DNA of 64,000 bases, from NCBI GenBank assembly GCA_023213315.1, contig JAKCPI010014917.1, positions 84,323 through 148,322 of the forward strand. Reading direction: 5' to 3'. The notes under the pieces are model-generated. The model was not told where the DNA came from. It saw only the letters and a list, made by a program, of their open reading frames with translations, and did not search any database. This stretch comes from Euborellia annulipes (lineage: Eukaryota > Arthropoda > Insecta > Dermaptera > Anisolabididae). This document shows, one piece after another, positions 35,658 to 48,900 of the stretch. A program made the position numbers and the translations under genes. The first letter of the stretch is position 1. Each line of letters begins with the position of its first letter.

Positions 35658-35961
35658 GTGAGCAACCTTTTTAATCAACGGGCCAATTTAAATTTTAAAA
35701 TTTTTTGGCGGCCCGCACATAAAGTAACACTTATTAATAATTTACAAAACTTTATATTTATAATAAACATAAGAATAAAAAAAATATAAAAATAAAAAAA
35801 AAAAAAAGTAAAGATTTCATATACAAATTTTAATGCAAAATAAAAACAAACAAGAAAAGAACAGAAAAACGAATTTACAAACTTGCTTGTACATTATAAA
35901 ATGTTTTTTTTTTTGTTTTGAAGTTGAATCTTCTTTTCTAAAAAACCTCGATGGTGGAAAC

Positions 35962-36320
35962 CAGTGCCGTATTCAGGGGGGGCAGGGCCCCCCAAAGCCT
36001 TCTCCAAAACAAAAAAATACCTATTGTTTTCCCTAATGATTTTTTTTTTTAATAATTATTTTATTAACTCTCATAAATTCTAAAATCTAACAAAAATCTT
36101 ATAAATAATTGAAAAAATCTCTAATATTTACGAATTTTGTATTAAAATTATTTTTTATTTCAAGAAAGAAAATTTTTTTTTATTTGTTTTTTTATTTATG
36201 ATTATTATATTATAATCAAAAAAAATTTCTCCACTTTAAGTTTCTTGGAGAAGAGGGAGGGGGGTTCATAAAACTTTTAGCCCCCCCCCCCCCCAAGCAA
36301 AAATCCTGGCTACGCTACTG
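35962..36320. mobile_element. hAT-type MITE, TSD GTGGAAAC
   Basis: Left end CAGTGCCGTATTCAGG and inverted right end CAGTAGCGTAGCCAGG are flanked by GTGGAAAC at 35954-35961 and 36321-36328. G and C runs lie just inside the termini. 359 bp, AT-rich core, non-coding. Confidence 0.8.
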
Positions 36321-36328
36321 GTGGAAAC

Positions 36329-38700
36329 CAAATAAAAATATTTCATTTCAGTCGAATATATAATATCAATAATTTAGACGAGAGACACCAATATAATAAT
36401 AATAGTTCGCTCTTTTAGCAGGGGAGAACAAATTATAGTTCAAGGCAAAGCAAACAATAAAGAATTTTCACCTTAAATATTAAACCAAGTTTCTGCTTTG
36501 CGCATGCGCGCGCATCGACAACTAACACTAGGTAAAAATATATTTTTTTATGATTTACAAAAATTGAAGAGAAGCCTTTTTATTATTTTTTATTTCTTCA
36601 AATTAAATTGTGAAATGTGAAAACAAAAAGTTGATTTTTTTTTTTCTTTTTGACTTCGAAATGTTAAGAAAAGAATTTTTGTTTTATTGATATTTAATAA
36701 TCTTAAACTATCATTCCCGATTATTTATAATTTCATTTGAATTTTACAAGTTTACAGAGAAATGGGAAAAAAATCAAGTCCAAGGTACAAATTTAAATTT
36801 TTTTTTTTTTACGTTTTAAAGATATAATAATTAATTTTTATTGTAGTTGAAAGGCGAATCAAACTTAAAGCCACCACATTTATAAAAAAATAAATATTTT
36901 CATGTATGGTTGCGCGGCACGTCAATGAAAACGTAACACTTTGTTTCTTAAGAAGACCTGTTCTAATATATCATTAGGATACTGTATGTAAATTGATGAT
37001 TGGGAAAGCCTGGCGCAGACAGATGAATGAGTAATAAAAATGCTGGAGGTACTTTCAGGCCAAATTTTAATACCACTATACAGCCGACGTTTCGGGGGAC
37101 TCAACGCCTCCCTTTATCAGGACTAATGTGGTTTTAAACAATGAACCCTCAACGGTTTTGTCATAAGAAAATGAGTCAACAGTCCAACTTCGCCTGCTGG
37201 TAAAAAGAAAGGCATTCAAAGCGAGTTCTCATTATAATCTACTACTGTATATAGTTTATTATAAATATTTTATACATTTCTAAGTTAATAAACAAATCAC
37301 TTTAATTACAATTTAAATAAAACAAAGACAAAAATGTCGAAATTTTTTCATTAACGCCAAATTTCAAAAATTTTAAAATAATCTTTCCATTTCAGTTTTT
37401 CTCTGTCGATTTTATTGGAAATTCTTATAAAACAAAATTTTTAATTAATATCCAACAAAACATATCGAGATTATGTTGATTTGTACCTCAAATTGAAAAT
37501 CGACATATATATATATCGGCGAAAAAAAGAAGCGGGTTGTTTTGCCGAAAGCGGGGGGGGGGGGGGCGGATATATATGGAGAAGGGCGGGGGGGCGGGGC
37601 GTGTGTCTCTCTTGGGGTTGGGGGGGAGGGGGGGGGGCTTTTCCTCGATGGTGTCCGGCATGGTTCGGGAAGAGGGAGGGGATTTTCTCTGATTAAACAT
37701 GGGGGGGGGGATTTTGTCGGGGGCAGGGGGGAAAGAGAAAGGGGGGCGGGGGGGGGGGGGGGGTCAAGAGGGGGGGGGGGTCTTGGTTTTTTTTTATTTT
37801 TATTTATTATTTATTTTGGAAAAAAAAAAAAAAGGATATTCAAATAAATTTGAAAATAAATTAAAAAAAAAATTAAAAAAATAGAAATTTTTAAAATAGT
37901 TTTAAAAAAAAAAAATTGTATATTGTGAAAATTAAAATGATTTGTAAATCATATATATTATTATTTAATTATTATTATTTATTATTTAAATTGTATTTAA
38001 TTGATTAAAATGATTTGTAATTGTGTTAAATTTACTTAGAAATGTTTAAGATATTTCAGATTAAATGTTTCTTAAATTAGAGTATCATTAAGGTAGATTA
38101 GAACAGATCTTGAGAAGAAACAAAACGTTTCGTTATTTTTGACGCGCAGTGTATATTCGCTGTCTGTTTGAACAACTTCCCGTTGCAATTTCTTTTATAT
38201 GTTCAAAGAGAATCTTTCTAATCCTCAAGATCTCTGAAACTCTACTTGCCATTCATAAAAAGTTTCGTTTCTTGTGATTAAAAAAAAAAGAAGTTTGATT
38301 CGCCCGCAGCAAGCAAATGAATTGCCATCTTAGAAAGGCTGCTCTCCTTTTAAGAATTAAGAATTTTCATTATATGTACATTCAGCCGATAAAATTTCTT
38401 TATTATATATAAATATCACTGTGATGTTCAAAAATTAGTTATATAAAATAATTGAAAAAAGACTTGTTGGTTGGTGTATTTAAAGAAGCAATTTCCCTTT
38501 CCCTTGTTCTGAATGTTTTCTTTTATTGGGAGGGGAAAAGCTTATAAATGTATATGAAACCACGTTTAAAACCGCCGCAATCGAGTCTACCCACCCACAC
38601 GGATATAGAGATTGTCTAAATCACTTTTAACTAAAATTGAGATAAATTCTCCATGAGGAATTCGTAACGATGTCGATAAGGGAAATGGCTGTCCAATGAT
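36329..38700. other. intergenic repeat region
   Basis: Mostly AT-rich. It contains a degenerate hammerhead-like motif at 37081-37127 (-): CTGATAA, G/C-rich hairpin, GAAACGTCGGC. The G-rich tract at 37545-37790 is listed separately. No gene recognised; the frames over the G tract are artefacts. Confidence 0.5.
37545..37790 (+). repeat. 250-bp G-rich strand-asymmetric tract
   Basis: Nearly all purine on the plus strand, with more than ten runs of 4 to 17 G separated by short spacers, in otherwise AT-rich DNA. The spacing allows many G-quadruplexes. No inverted terminal repeats were placed around it. Confidence 0.8.
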
Positions 38701-38702
38701 TA

Positions 38703-39335
38703 GATTAATTCGTAGGAAGAGAGGATGTCAGCCAAACAGGAGAGCCTGCCCCTATCAAATGAAAATCCCAATAAAAGGAAACGTTTTGGCTTAAATTAGA
38801 TAACGCCATCATCAGTTCTTATCAGCTGAAATCAGCATAAATGAAAATTATAATACAAAAACAAAATTTTTTTTAAAAACAGATCAAGGAATTCACAATT
38901 GAGATGCAGGTACAGTGAGGGACAAAATTAAGTCCCATCCATGCGTTTTCTACTTGTGATTATTTCATTGTTTTTAAAAAAATATTATATATTTATTAAT
39001 GGAACCTTTCATGGTTCAAACCTAGATAATTTCCAATAAAGATTTTCATTTTCTTTTATAAAAACAATGAAATAATCACAAGTAGAAAACGCATGGGTGG
39101 GACTTAATATTGTCCCTCACTGTACATTAAGTTTGCCAATATTGTATGATCTAATGTTTTTTTATAATTTAAAATTTTTTTTATGTTTTTGTATTAAAAT
39201 TTTTATTTTTTCTCGATTCAGCTCAGAGGAACTGATGATGGGATTGTCAAATTAAAGACCAAACGTTTTCTTGGGGATTGGGATTTTAATTTGATAGAGG
39301 CTCTCCTGTTTGGCTGACATCCGAATTAATCTGAG
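38703..39335. mobile_element. palindromic hammerhead-type element split by a MITE
   Basis: Arms 38703-38880 and 39170-39335 are inverted (GATGTCAGCCAAACAGGAGA on the left, its complement on the right). Each holds CTGATGATGG .. ACGTTTTC in opposite orientation, a hammerhead-like layout with GAAA changed to AAAA or CAAA. The spacer is filled by the CAGTGAGGGAC MITE at 38913-39122. Confidence 0.55.
38913..39122. mobile_element. palindromic MITE CAGTGAGGGACAA (copy B)
   Basis: 210 bp, TA on both sides, same near-perfect inverted halves as copy A. Inserted at the centre of a larger palindrome. Confidence 0.75.
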
Positions 39336-39521
39336 CAATTCGTAATTTCTTTCAGCCTTGTGGACTTCAGGAAGAGGGGAATTGTTGAAAAGAGAGAATC
39401 TTCATTTCAATTTATTCTATCGTTTTGCGTATGAGTTCTTAGATTAAATGCCACGGAATGGAGGACAAGCATAAACAAATCTATCGTGACGTCTTTCTTG
39501 AGATCATCACATCCCAAAAAG

Positions 39522-40031
39522 CATAGGCGCCGGAACGGGGGGGGGGGTACATTGCCCCCCCCCCCTGGCATCCTCTAGGAGGGGGCAGAGGGGGGCAATA
39601 TGTCTTCTTTTATTTCATTTATTTTTAAAAATAATACATTTTTACTTTTGAAAAATAAAATCTTTTAAATTAAAAAAAATTAAGAGTAAGAAATTCATTT
39701 TTTTCCAAAATATTTTATATAGACCCTATTGTATTTCTAATTTCTAAAAACTCTAAAAACATTTTATATTGAATTAAAAGAAGAAAATTAAAAATGTTTA
39801 TTTCCTTCAAATAGTATAAATATAGCCTAAAAATTTTTTTAATAAAATCACTAGCAAATTTTTTAAAATTTTAATTTTATTAAAATTGTGATTTTATTTA
39901 AAATTTTTAAAGCTTTAAAGTAGATTTGTTTTTGTTTTATACTATTTGAACATATTAAATTATTTTAATTTTCTAAAAAAAAATTTTTTGCCCCCCCCCC
40001 CCCCCTGATTCAAATTCGTTCCGGCGCCCTG
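39522..40031. mobile_element. hAT-type MITE, TSD CCAAAAAG
   Basis: Left end CATAGGCGCCGGAACG and inverted right end CAGGGCGCCGGAACG are flanked by CCAAAAAG at 39514-39521 and 40032-40039. G and C runs lie directly inside the ends; the 400-bp core is AT-rich and non-coding. Confidence 0.8.
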
Positions 40032-40039
40032 CCAAAAAG

Positions 40040-41927
40040 GATTTGTAAACGGTATGGCAATAGAGATAGGGAGCCAATTAAGTTTACGAGCTGTATCCTA
40101 TCAAATCAAGCCAAAAAAAGAAACAATAGCTAGCTGTCTAAACTAACGCCTAGCAGGTTTAGAATTGAAGAATCTTTTTCAACAATCCACCTTCTCCTGA
40201 AAGGAACTACAAACTCCTTATTAAAAATAAATTCACTATTCGATGAATTACTAGACTATATTCTTCGAGTGTTAGTATAGGAAAGTAAAAACGCTTCTAA
40301 GTGCAAAAGACATTTTGGTACAAAATAGAGATATATTTCTACACGTTGTCGGCTCTTTAAAAAAAAAAAAAAATGATAATTTCAAACAATTACAAAAGTG
40401 ATATTTCCGGTTCTCTAAAAGTTGAGATATTCCTTTCAATCAGACAGAGACAGCAAAAAAAAAAAATAATTGTTTCTAAAAAGATCTTTAAACTTCCATT
40501 TTCATCTCTCTCTAAGATCTCGCACTTTTTTAAAATACACCAAATAAACAAAAAAGAAAAAAAAAAAAACATATCTTCATCTATTATTTTTTTGTCTCTA
40601 GTCTTTTTTCATTTCTGTAATTTTTTTTTTTTAATTTTCTTTGTGATAGACTCATCACTTGTGTCTAAATGGAATGGAATCCAAAATTTGTATTGTCTAT
40701 TAGCTTAGAATACATAATAATATATATTTGTATATATATCATTTGAAAAATAAACTTCATCTAATTTAAAATCTCTCATTATTTTCTCTATTCCTCACTT
40801 AATAAAGATGGAATTTTATGTTTAAGGTGTGCTGAACTTCCTCAAAGGAAATGAGATAAAAATTAATAAAATGTTTCGGGTTGACCGAGTTGAAGCTCGG
40901 TCGTTTTTATTTTTTAATCAAAAAATAAAAAAATTTACATCAGTAAAGGACTAGATGGTCAATTATCCATAAAACGAGAACTGGCGCAATTTCATGTTGC
41001 TATCGGAAGGATTACAAATGATTGAAGCGATTTCCCAGCTCTAGAATAACTTTATTATTTGACATATTGTCACAGGGCTTTGCACATCCCAGTGACTCGT
41101 AATAAAATTCGTCCCACACTCGGCGCAACATGTCCCTCCCTCCCTATCTCTGTTCAAAAGCACTGTTGATGCGAGCTGGCACGTTTCTTGGTAGAGGAGG
41201 TGTAAATACTGGCGACATGATTTGTTGATCATCAACTCCACCATGACCGATCCATCGGTTTTCGAATCTCCTGTTTAGAATACAAAAACCATGATGGAGC
41301 ACCCCCCCCTTTGAAGAAGAAAAAGTGATTTTGGTCTCCAGTTGAGGCATGAGCCAATTTTCCAGCCGAGTGTGGGACGAACTTGATTATCGGCTTGGAG
41401 GGTACATATCGAACATTTGTAAATGCCAACAAAAAAAACTTTTTTGAGTTTTTCTAATCATTTGTGCAAACCCTGTGTCAAATATTAAAGTTTGATTCAA
41501 AAGCTGTGAGCTTACAAACGCACTTTGTTGTTTAATAGTATGGGAAGGAAGAGTAAAACTTTGATCAAAGGCTCACTAAGGTGTAGACTTGGATCTATTA
41601 TTTAAAATTTTAACTCGGGCATGTTTTATAATTTTCGGGGGGAGGGATGTGGGTAAAGACTCCCATATCTCTCCCTGGCTACGGCCCTGAATCGGGTTTC
41701 ATCTCAAATAATGGGGAACTGACCACTGAGGAGCGAATAAATGATTTCAACTACTTTGGGAAGTGCAGATCAAAATTCTGATGAGATAATCACCTGCCAG
41801 CAATGGAGAAAATTAAGCAGTCGCCGTCTTTTTAACAGATTTCTAATAAATTCGTAAATGATATGTATTTCTTTATCATTAGCAATGAAATGAAACGCTG
41901 AGAGAGAATTTGAAGGATGAACAATAA
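40040..41927. other. intergenic region, no gene recognised
   Basis: AT-rich DNA. A short inverted pair CGTCCCACACTCGG (41112 and, inverted, 41369) brackets overlapping minus-strand frames that match no family I know; they are judged non-coding. A G-run fragment (TATAATTTTCGGGGGGAGGG) lies at 41629-41690. Confidence 0.45.
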
Positions 41928-42366
41928 AGCGCCCTATACACGTCCTTCTTTAGTACGCGATCCCGTCTCGGCTCGCCTTCAAACGAGCCAAATCCGTAAG
42001 TGTGTCGAGCCGAGCCGAGCCGGAACAGATCTGTCTGGCTCGGCCATGGGGTAACTAGAGAATTTGGCTAGGGGGGGGAACAGGAGCCTTTTGGAGGGGG
42101 CAGGCCCTCGGCACCCCCCTACTTACGCCCATGGGCTCAGCTCGACTCGGGAGCAGATCCGCAAGTTTGTGGGCTCTCACGGATCGGGCTTGTTCCTCAG
42201 ATAAAGTATTTTATTTTATTTTTGGCTGGGCTCGGCTCGTGAGAGCCCACACACATACGGATTTGGCTTGTTTGTAGGTAGTCCCGCGAATTAGATTTGT
42301 ACGCGGGTGTGGTGAAAAATCGCCGGATCAGGCTAGCGTACCAAAGTATGGCGTATATGGGGCGCT
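41928..42366. mobile_element. PIF/Harbinger-type MITE, TSD TAA
   Basis: Ends AGCGCCCTATACACGTCC and (inverted) AGCGCCCCATATACGCC are flanked by TAA at 41925-41927 and 42367-42369. The interior repeats GGCTCGGCTCG / GAGCCGAGCC blocks in both orientations. A G-run fragment starting GGTAACTAGAGAATTTGGCT (42048-42133) has been inserted into it. Confidence 0.75.
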
Positions 42367-42533
42367 TAAGGAAAGGGGAGAGAAGACAAAGCGACCAGAT
42401 GAGAAATTCCTAATCAAACAGCATGATTGATAAGAATAAACAAAAAAGAAACGAAACAACCATCTTCTTTGTACCGGTATATTCCCAAGGATTTTTCAAA
42501 ATTTGAGGAGAAGAAATGATAATAGTATTATTA

Positions 42534-42751
42534 AGCGCCCCATAACGCCGGACTTTTGCTCGCGTGCCGGGCGGTGCCTACAAAGAGCCAAATCCGCAAG
42601 TATGTGGTCTCTCACGAGCCGAGCCGAGCCAAAATGAGCCATTAAATACCCTATCTGAGGAACGAGCCCGATCCGTGAGAGCCCACACACTTGAGGATTT
42701 GGCTCGTTTGAAGGCGAGCCGAGTGCAAAAGCCCGGCGTGAATGGGGCGCT
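42534..42751. mobile_element. PIF/Harbinger-type MITE, TSD TTA
   Basis: Ends AGCGCCCCATAACGCC and (inverted) AGCGCCCCATTCACGCC are flanked by TTA at 42531-42533 and 42752-42754. The internal GAGCCGAGCCGAGCC and GAGCCAAATCCGCAAG blocks match the 41928-42366 element, so both belong to one family. Located just past the FIBP 3' end. Confidence 0.75.
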
Positions 42752-42966
42752 TTAAGATGACAATAAAAGATCATTTCGGATTTACTTTCTACAGGATTTG
42801 AAAACTTGAGAATTTAATATTTGAATGATATTTTAATTTAAAGAAGAAATAAATAATTACAGATATATATATATATATATATAAATAAATGGGCGAATAA
42901 AAAAATTAAATCTAAACATAAAATACGTATTATTAACAGGATATTTACATTTGCAAAGAGAATAGA

Positions 42967-45900
42967 TTAATGATGATACATTCTTAATAGACAGCTCGAC
43001 ACGACATTCATGTATCTCTCCCAGACAGAATTCAAATCGGCTTCTCTGCAAAACAATCAACAATTTTGTTTTTATTATTTGATTTGTTTTTCAACAAACG
43101 TATTGTGTGTGTGTGTGTGTAAATCTATGGCAAATTGCTGAACACTGGATTGGGTTCGGAATAATTGAAGTCGAATTTATAACATGGGGGTCGTCCACAT
43201 ATTCGTAACACATTAAGGGGGGGGGGGGGGGGTCTGGCCAAGGGAACGTTACTAATTAAGTGAGTGATTATTTGAGTCACGAGAGGAAAATATACAAAAA
43301 AAAAAAAATAAATAGAATGATATCAATTTTGTATAAGAAATTTTATCCGGGGGGGGGACTAGAAAATCGTCAAAAAAAGGCGTTACGTATTATGTGAATG
43401 ACCCCCCTTGCTCTTTTTTATTTGTTTAATGAAGCAGGGAGTGAGAAATTTCGTTAATTTCTTTTATATCCTATGTATATATAAATGTTAGAGAGACGCT
43501 TTAAAGTTATAAAAGCAGCGGTTCTCAAATTATTGTCTTTAAAAAAATAAATCAGCATCAGCAAATTATTTATTAAAATTGATTTGTTTTTTTAATAGCA
43601 TTAAATTTAAGTGAAATGAAATGATGAGCAATCAGCCAGAGTTATTAAATAAAAGAATATTTAAATGTCGCTGCTTCAGGAGAGACAAACACAATTTGTT
43701 AAAATTTTATTATTTAGATTTGACAAGATAACTAAAAATATGTATTAATTTAAGTAAGCGAAAATGGTAGGTACCGCCGGGAGCTCTACGGGTCCGATTT
43801 GTACTCAACGTGCCCTACTACTGGACGACAGTAGCGCATACCTATCAAATCAAGCGTTCAGATTTCTCCGGGGCTGTAGACTGAGATTTTTGGCAGCTTC
43901 AGTTCATATTCGTTTTTTTTACGATTATATTAACATTACCTGCCCAACCTACGGTTGATGGGCAAAGTTAAAAATAAAGGAGAAGCATAAAAGAGGAACT
44001 CAACTGCGGGAACTGAGAAGATGCCTGTTGAGATTAGACTTGAAAGTTTGAAGATTGTAGGTTTTGGGGAAGATAGACGCAGGGAGCTTGTTCCAATCAC
44101 GGGACAAAGGAAGATTGGAATTGACTAGTTCTGTTAGTCGTGATCTGAACAGCATAGGGATGCTGGGGCGATGCCTCCCTTGTTTTTCGTGTATATACTG
44201 GGTTTTCATAACCTGGCTGTTTCCATTCTTAAAATACAACAGCCACTTTTCAAATTCACATTTAAATTTGATAAAATGGTGGATGCAGTCCAAATTAATA
44301 CAATTAAATAAAAGAAACTCGTGTTTTCCTTCTTGGACACAAAACAGACAGGTAATATGTCGTTTGGGTCTAATTATTAAAAAAACGGATAATTTTCAAT
44401 AATATTCAACCAAAAATAAATATTTTTGAAAATTATCCGTTTTCTTTTTTAATAATTATACCTAAACGACATATTACCTGTCTATTTTGTGTCCAAGAAG
44501 GAATACACGAGTTTCTTTTATTTAATTCACATTTAAATCTTTTTGAATGGAAATTCACGTTCGAGCACATTTTATAGTAAATGATAAGTTGTTTTTTTTT
44601 TAATGTCTTTTTCGGCATTGTAGGTCATTTAGACCCCGTCCCTATTTATTTCAATTGGTATCGAATTCAATTGAGGACGAGGATGCGAACTCTTGACCTT
44701 TGGCACCAGAAGCCCCTTAGTCCAAGAGTGAAGTTTGGTAGTCCTTTGAGGGGTACGTCTAGCCAAGTCAAATTCAAAGTTGAGCCAAGATAAAATATTC
44801 TTTACATGAATACCTCCATCCTCTGATTCCTCTGCATTCTATTTCATTTTATGAATATATATAATAATTATATATTAATTATACAGTATATGTTTAACAA
44901 ACAAATGAAGTTAACCTTTTGCGTGCCATCTGGAGGCCGATCGTATACTCCAGTGGTACACGTACCTCAGATTGAGAACCACTGTAATAGAATAATAATG
45001 AAATAAAAGAAAAGTGTGGGAAAACACAAACATTTGGTTCCTAAGATCCCTCGGACCTTTGGAGAAATTATAAAAAATAAATAAATAATAATGAAAATAT
45101 TAAAAAAAAATAAAGCTGAAAATTTTGGCCTTGGTTCAACTAAAGGACTTTCTGATTTTAAATAACTCAAAAACAAAGATTGATATTTTGTAGAAAGAGT
45201 TCTATTTGAAGGGATGCACTCTGTTTTGTTCCAGCTGGTCGAGCCCTATACAAAAGGAAAGGGAGCAGCCAAAAAATTGAATCAACAATTACCGAGACGT
45301 TTCGGGAAAAATTTATTCTCTCATCATCATCAGTCTTTATGTCCCGGAGTTGTCATCTGGGCACAATACATTCATTATGTATTATATTATGGGTGAGTTA
45401 TTCATTCGACTTAATCAATGAGAATGATGATGGGAATAAAGTTTTCCCAAAACGTCTCGGTAATTGTTGAAAATCGGAGGCTCGGTTTAAAAGATTTTTA
45501 TCGGGGATTTTTAATGGACGAAGAATGAATTGCATTTATACAGATTCGGTCGACCATTGACCATCTTCAGGCCTAGAAAACAGCGATACAAATACATGAG
45601 GATAGTGGATAGAGTTAATTATATAGGTATTACTGCAGTTTATAAATTGAAATACAACAAAAATTATACAAAAAGAAAAGAGGAAAATCATTATAATACA
45701 AAGAACAATATTTGAACTTCCTTATACGTCTTAAACTTAAGAAAAGTGGCCAAATGGAGATTTTGCCATTGTCGGGCATCCGGGGCCAATGTATTTATTT
45801 ATTTCCAATTTACGGACAGTTTTGTCCATTATATAAATACATTATGTGTGGTTTACATTTAATATATTGATATAACATTATTATTGTTTTTATTATTTCA

Positions 45901-48900
45901 TTACATTATTACCATACTATTCATACTTGAGGACATTTATTCTCATTACATTGTCTCATAGGTTATGAGATCTCTAGCATCCAAGTTGTTGATGGATTCA
46001 CAAATTCTCATTATGGGGTTATTTCGGGTGTAGGAATTTTTATAGTTAGTTATACTGAATAAGGAAGCATGTCTAGATGGTCTAGTGGGAACCCGAAAGC
46101 ACAATGCACCCAGAAGATCAGGGCAGTCAATATCTCCATTTAAAAGTTTGAAAAGAAATTTCAAGTCATCCAACTCACGAAGTGATTTCAGGCTAGGAAT
46201 ATTCAGACGAGATGCAACAATGGTGTAATTATGATCAATATATGGGTCTGGAAGGCCCATTCTAGGGGAAATGATTCTAAAAAATCTATGCTGAACAGTT
46301 TCCAGTCTCTTTACATTCTGTTTGAAAAACGGTGACCAAACAACCGATGCGTAGGTGAGAATTGGACGAACCATGGACAGGTAGAGGGTTCTTAAAGTCA
46401 CAGGGGAGCGGAGTTCACGACAAGTTCGTTTTATAAAGCCAAGTTGTTGGATAGACTTATTTATAATATTATCAATATGTTGATTAAAATCCATTTTCCT
46501 GTCGAACGTCACCCCTAGATCCAGCACAGAGTCCACTCTTCCCAAATTATTACTATTAATAGTGTAAGTGTTCTGATAGGCTGTACTGCTACGAGAAAAA
46601 GTTATGCACTTACATTTATTAAGATTTAAATACAAATCATTATTAACACACCATGTGTAGATTTCATCAAGGCAGTTTTGTAAATCAGCCATATCTTTGG
46701 GAGTGCCTATGCTTTTATATATCTTCAGATCATCTGCGAATAATAAGAAGTTAACATTTTTTAAAGTGCAACTTATATCGTTAATAAAGATGTTAAATAA
46801 AAGTGGCCCCAAGTGAGAACCCTGGGGAACGCCCGACAGAATCCTAATTTCTTCAGAAATAAAGTTTTTATATTTAACATATTGCACTCTCCCTTTAAGG
46901 TAATTAGCCAGCCATTCCAGAATCGCCCCTGAAATGCCAAACGATTTTAATTTTAATAGCAAAAGTTCATGATTCACAGAATCAAATGCTTTACAGAAAT
47001 CAGTGTAAATGCTGTCAACCTGTAAGTTATTCTCCATGGATGCCAATATATATTGAGTATAGCACGCCAAATTTGACTCCAACATTTCTCCCCCTGACAA
47101 AGCCAAATTGATGCGGGCTCAGATAAGGACATAGAAGGTTTTTAATTCTGTCTGTAATTATTGACTCAAACAACTTTGGGATAACGCTCAAAATAGAAAT
47201 AGGTCTATAATTAGTGATGTCGTTTTTTGAGCCAGATTTATGAACAGGTGTTATAAAGGCCGATTTCCATTGGATTGGAAATAACCCTTCCAAAAGAGAC
47301 CTATCAAAGAGTATTTTGAGAATATATGAGAAAGCAAATTTGCATTTCTTTAACAAGACAGGGGAACTCCATCAGGGCCAGAGCTTTTATTTTCATCTAA
47401 ACTCTCTATCTTAGAGAATATATCTAGAATTGAGATATCTAGCGTACAAATATTAAAAGGTGTTTGGTCTTTAAATTCTCCTGTCAGGTTGCTAGGAGTT
47501 TTGTAAAAAGTACGGAAATATTCAGCAAAGCCATTAACAATTGAATAACCATCAGTATAAGGCCGAGAATTTAGATACATGATGTTAGGAAAACCATTGT
47601 TGCACCTCATAGAGTTATAATACCCCCAAAAATACTTCGGATTAGAAGCAATAGAGTTTTCTATATCAGAGCAATATTTTTTGTAGTCTCTGCGCGCCAG
47701 GGATTTACATTTTTGCCTTAATTGAGAAAAATTAAAATAAGTTATTGGAGTAAAATTAAAATAAGTTATTGGAGTATTAAAAAGTAGTAAAAAAAAAAAA
47801 GAAACTTAAGAAAAAGAACAATTGTATAAATTTTATATGTACAGTGGGCGTCACAAGTGCCTGATCTGCTCGAGAGTGGAGCCAGGAGTTTAGTCAACCA
47901 AATCAATATTTTTAAAACAAATAAATCATCTTTTTTTTAATCCAAACGAAAGGTAAAAGCTACTTTTTAGATAAAACTTCACAAAGCCAAGTATTTTGTT
48001 TGCCTAAGCTCAAAGTTCCACTTTCGAGCAGATCAGGCACTTGTGGCGCCCACTGTACAGTGAGGGACAATATTAAGTCCCACCCATGCGTTTTCTACAT
48101 GTGATTATTTTATTGTTTTTATTAAAGAAAATGAAAATCTTTATTGGAAATTTAAACCATGAAAATTTCCATTAAAAAATATATAGGTCTAATATTTTTT
48201 TAAAAACATTGAAATAATCATATTGAAGTGGGACTTAATATTGTCTCTCACTGTACGTATATTTTTTTAGAAATTTTTGGACTGAAGAGGGTACATAATA
48301 AATGCACCGAAACTCTCGTCTCCAGCTGATTGGTAAAAACATTCAGAGCATTTTTTTTTTTGCTGTCTCTGCCTCCATACATCCTTCATTAAAATTTTTA
48401 AATTTACCATAATCTCAAAGTTTCTTTTTTGAATTGAACATATCAAAATATATATAAGAGAGTCGGTTTCATTTTTGATATATATATATATATTTTGATA
48501 TGTTCAATTCAAAACTTGAAGATTATGACAAATTTAAAAAATTTTATTTACACTTATTAGGATACATTACTTAAAATAAAACTAAAATTCAAGCAAAAAT
48601 TGTAAAATATTTTGGTGAAGTTCAAATATTGTTCTTTGTATTATAATGAGTTTCCTCTTTTCTTTTTGTATACTTTTTGTTGTATTATTATTATTTTTTT
48701 TCCCCTTTTTGGCTAAAAGGGCCATTTAGGGGGGGTAAAATTATAAACTGCAGTAATGTACAATTAGCTCTATGCCCTGTCCTCATATATTTATATCTCT
48801 ATTTTCCTAGGCCTGATGAAGGTCAATTGGTTCACTGAAACTGCATAATTGCAGTCGAGTCGTCGTCCAGTAAAAATCTCCGACAATAATTTTCTATTTT

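Noticed and set aside
37481..37884. Overlapping Gly-rich reading frames
   Set aside because: They arise from the G-run tract; composition is purely that of the runs, on both strands.
40373..40708. 111-residue Lys/Phe-rich frame
   Set aside because: Composition follows A/T runs; an overlapping antisense frame exists and no domain is seen.
41041..41432. Three overlapping minus-strand frames with CxxCG-like motifs
   Set aside because: No family match, frames overlap and break, and a short inverted repeat brackets them; judged to be transposon-derived or random.
43764..43958. 64-residue frame near a LINE fragment
   Set aside because: No recognisable family and no splice or expression signal; probably repeat DNA.
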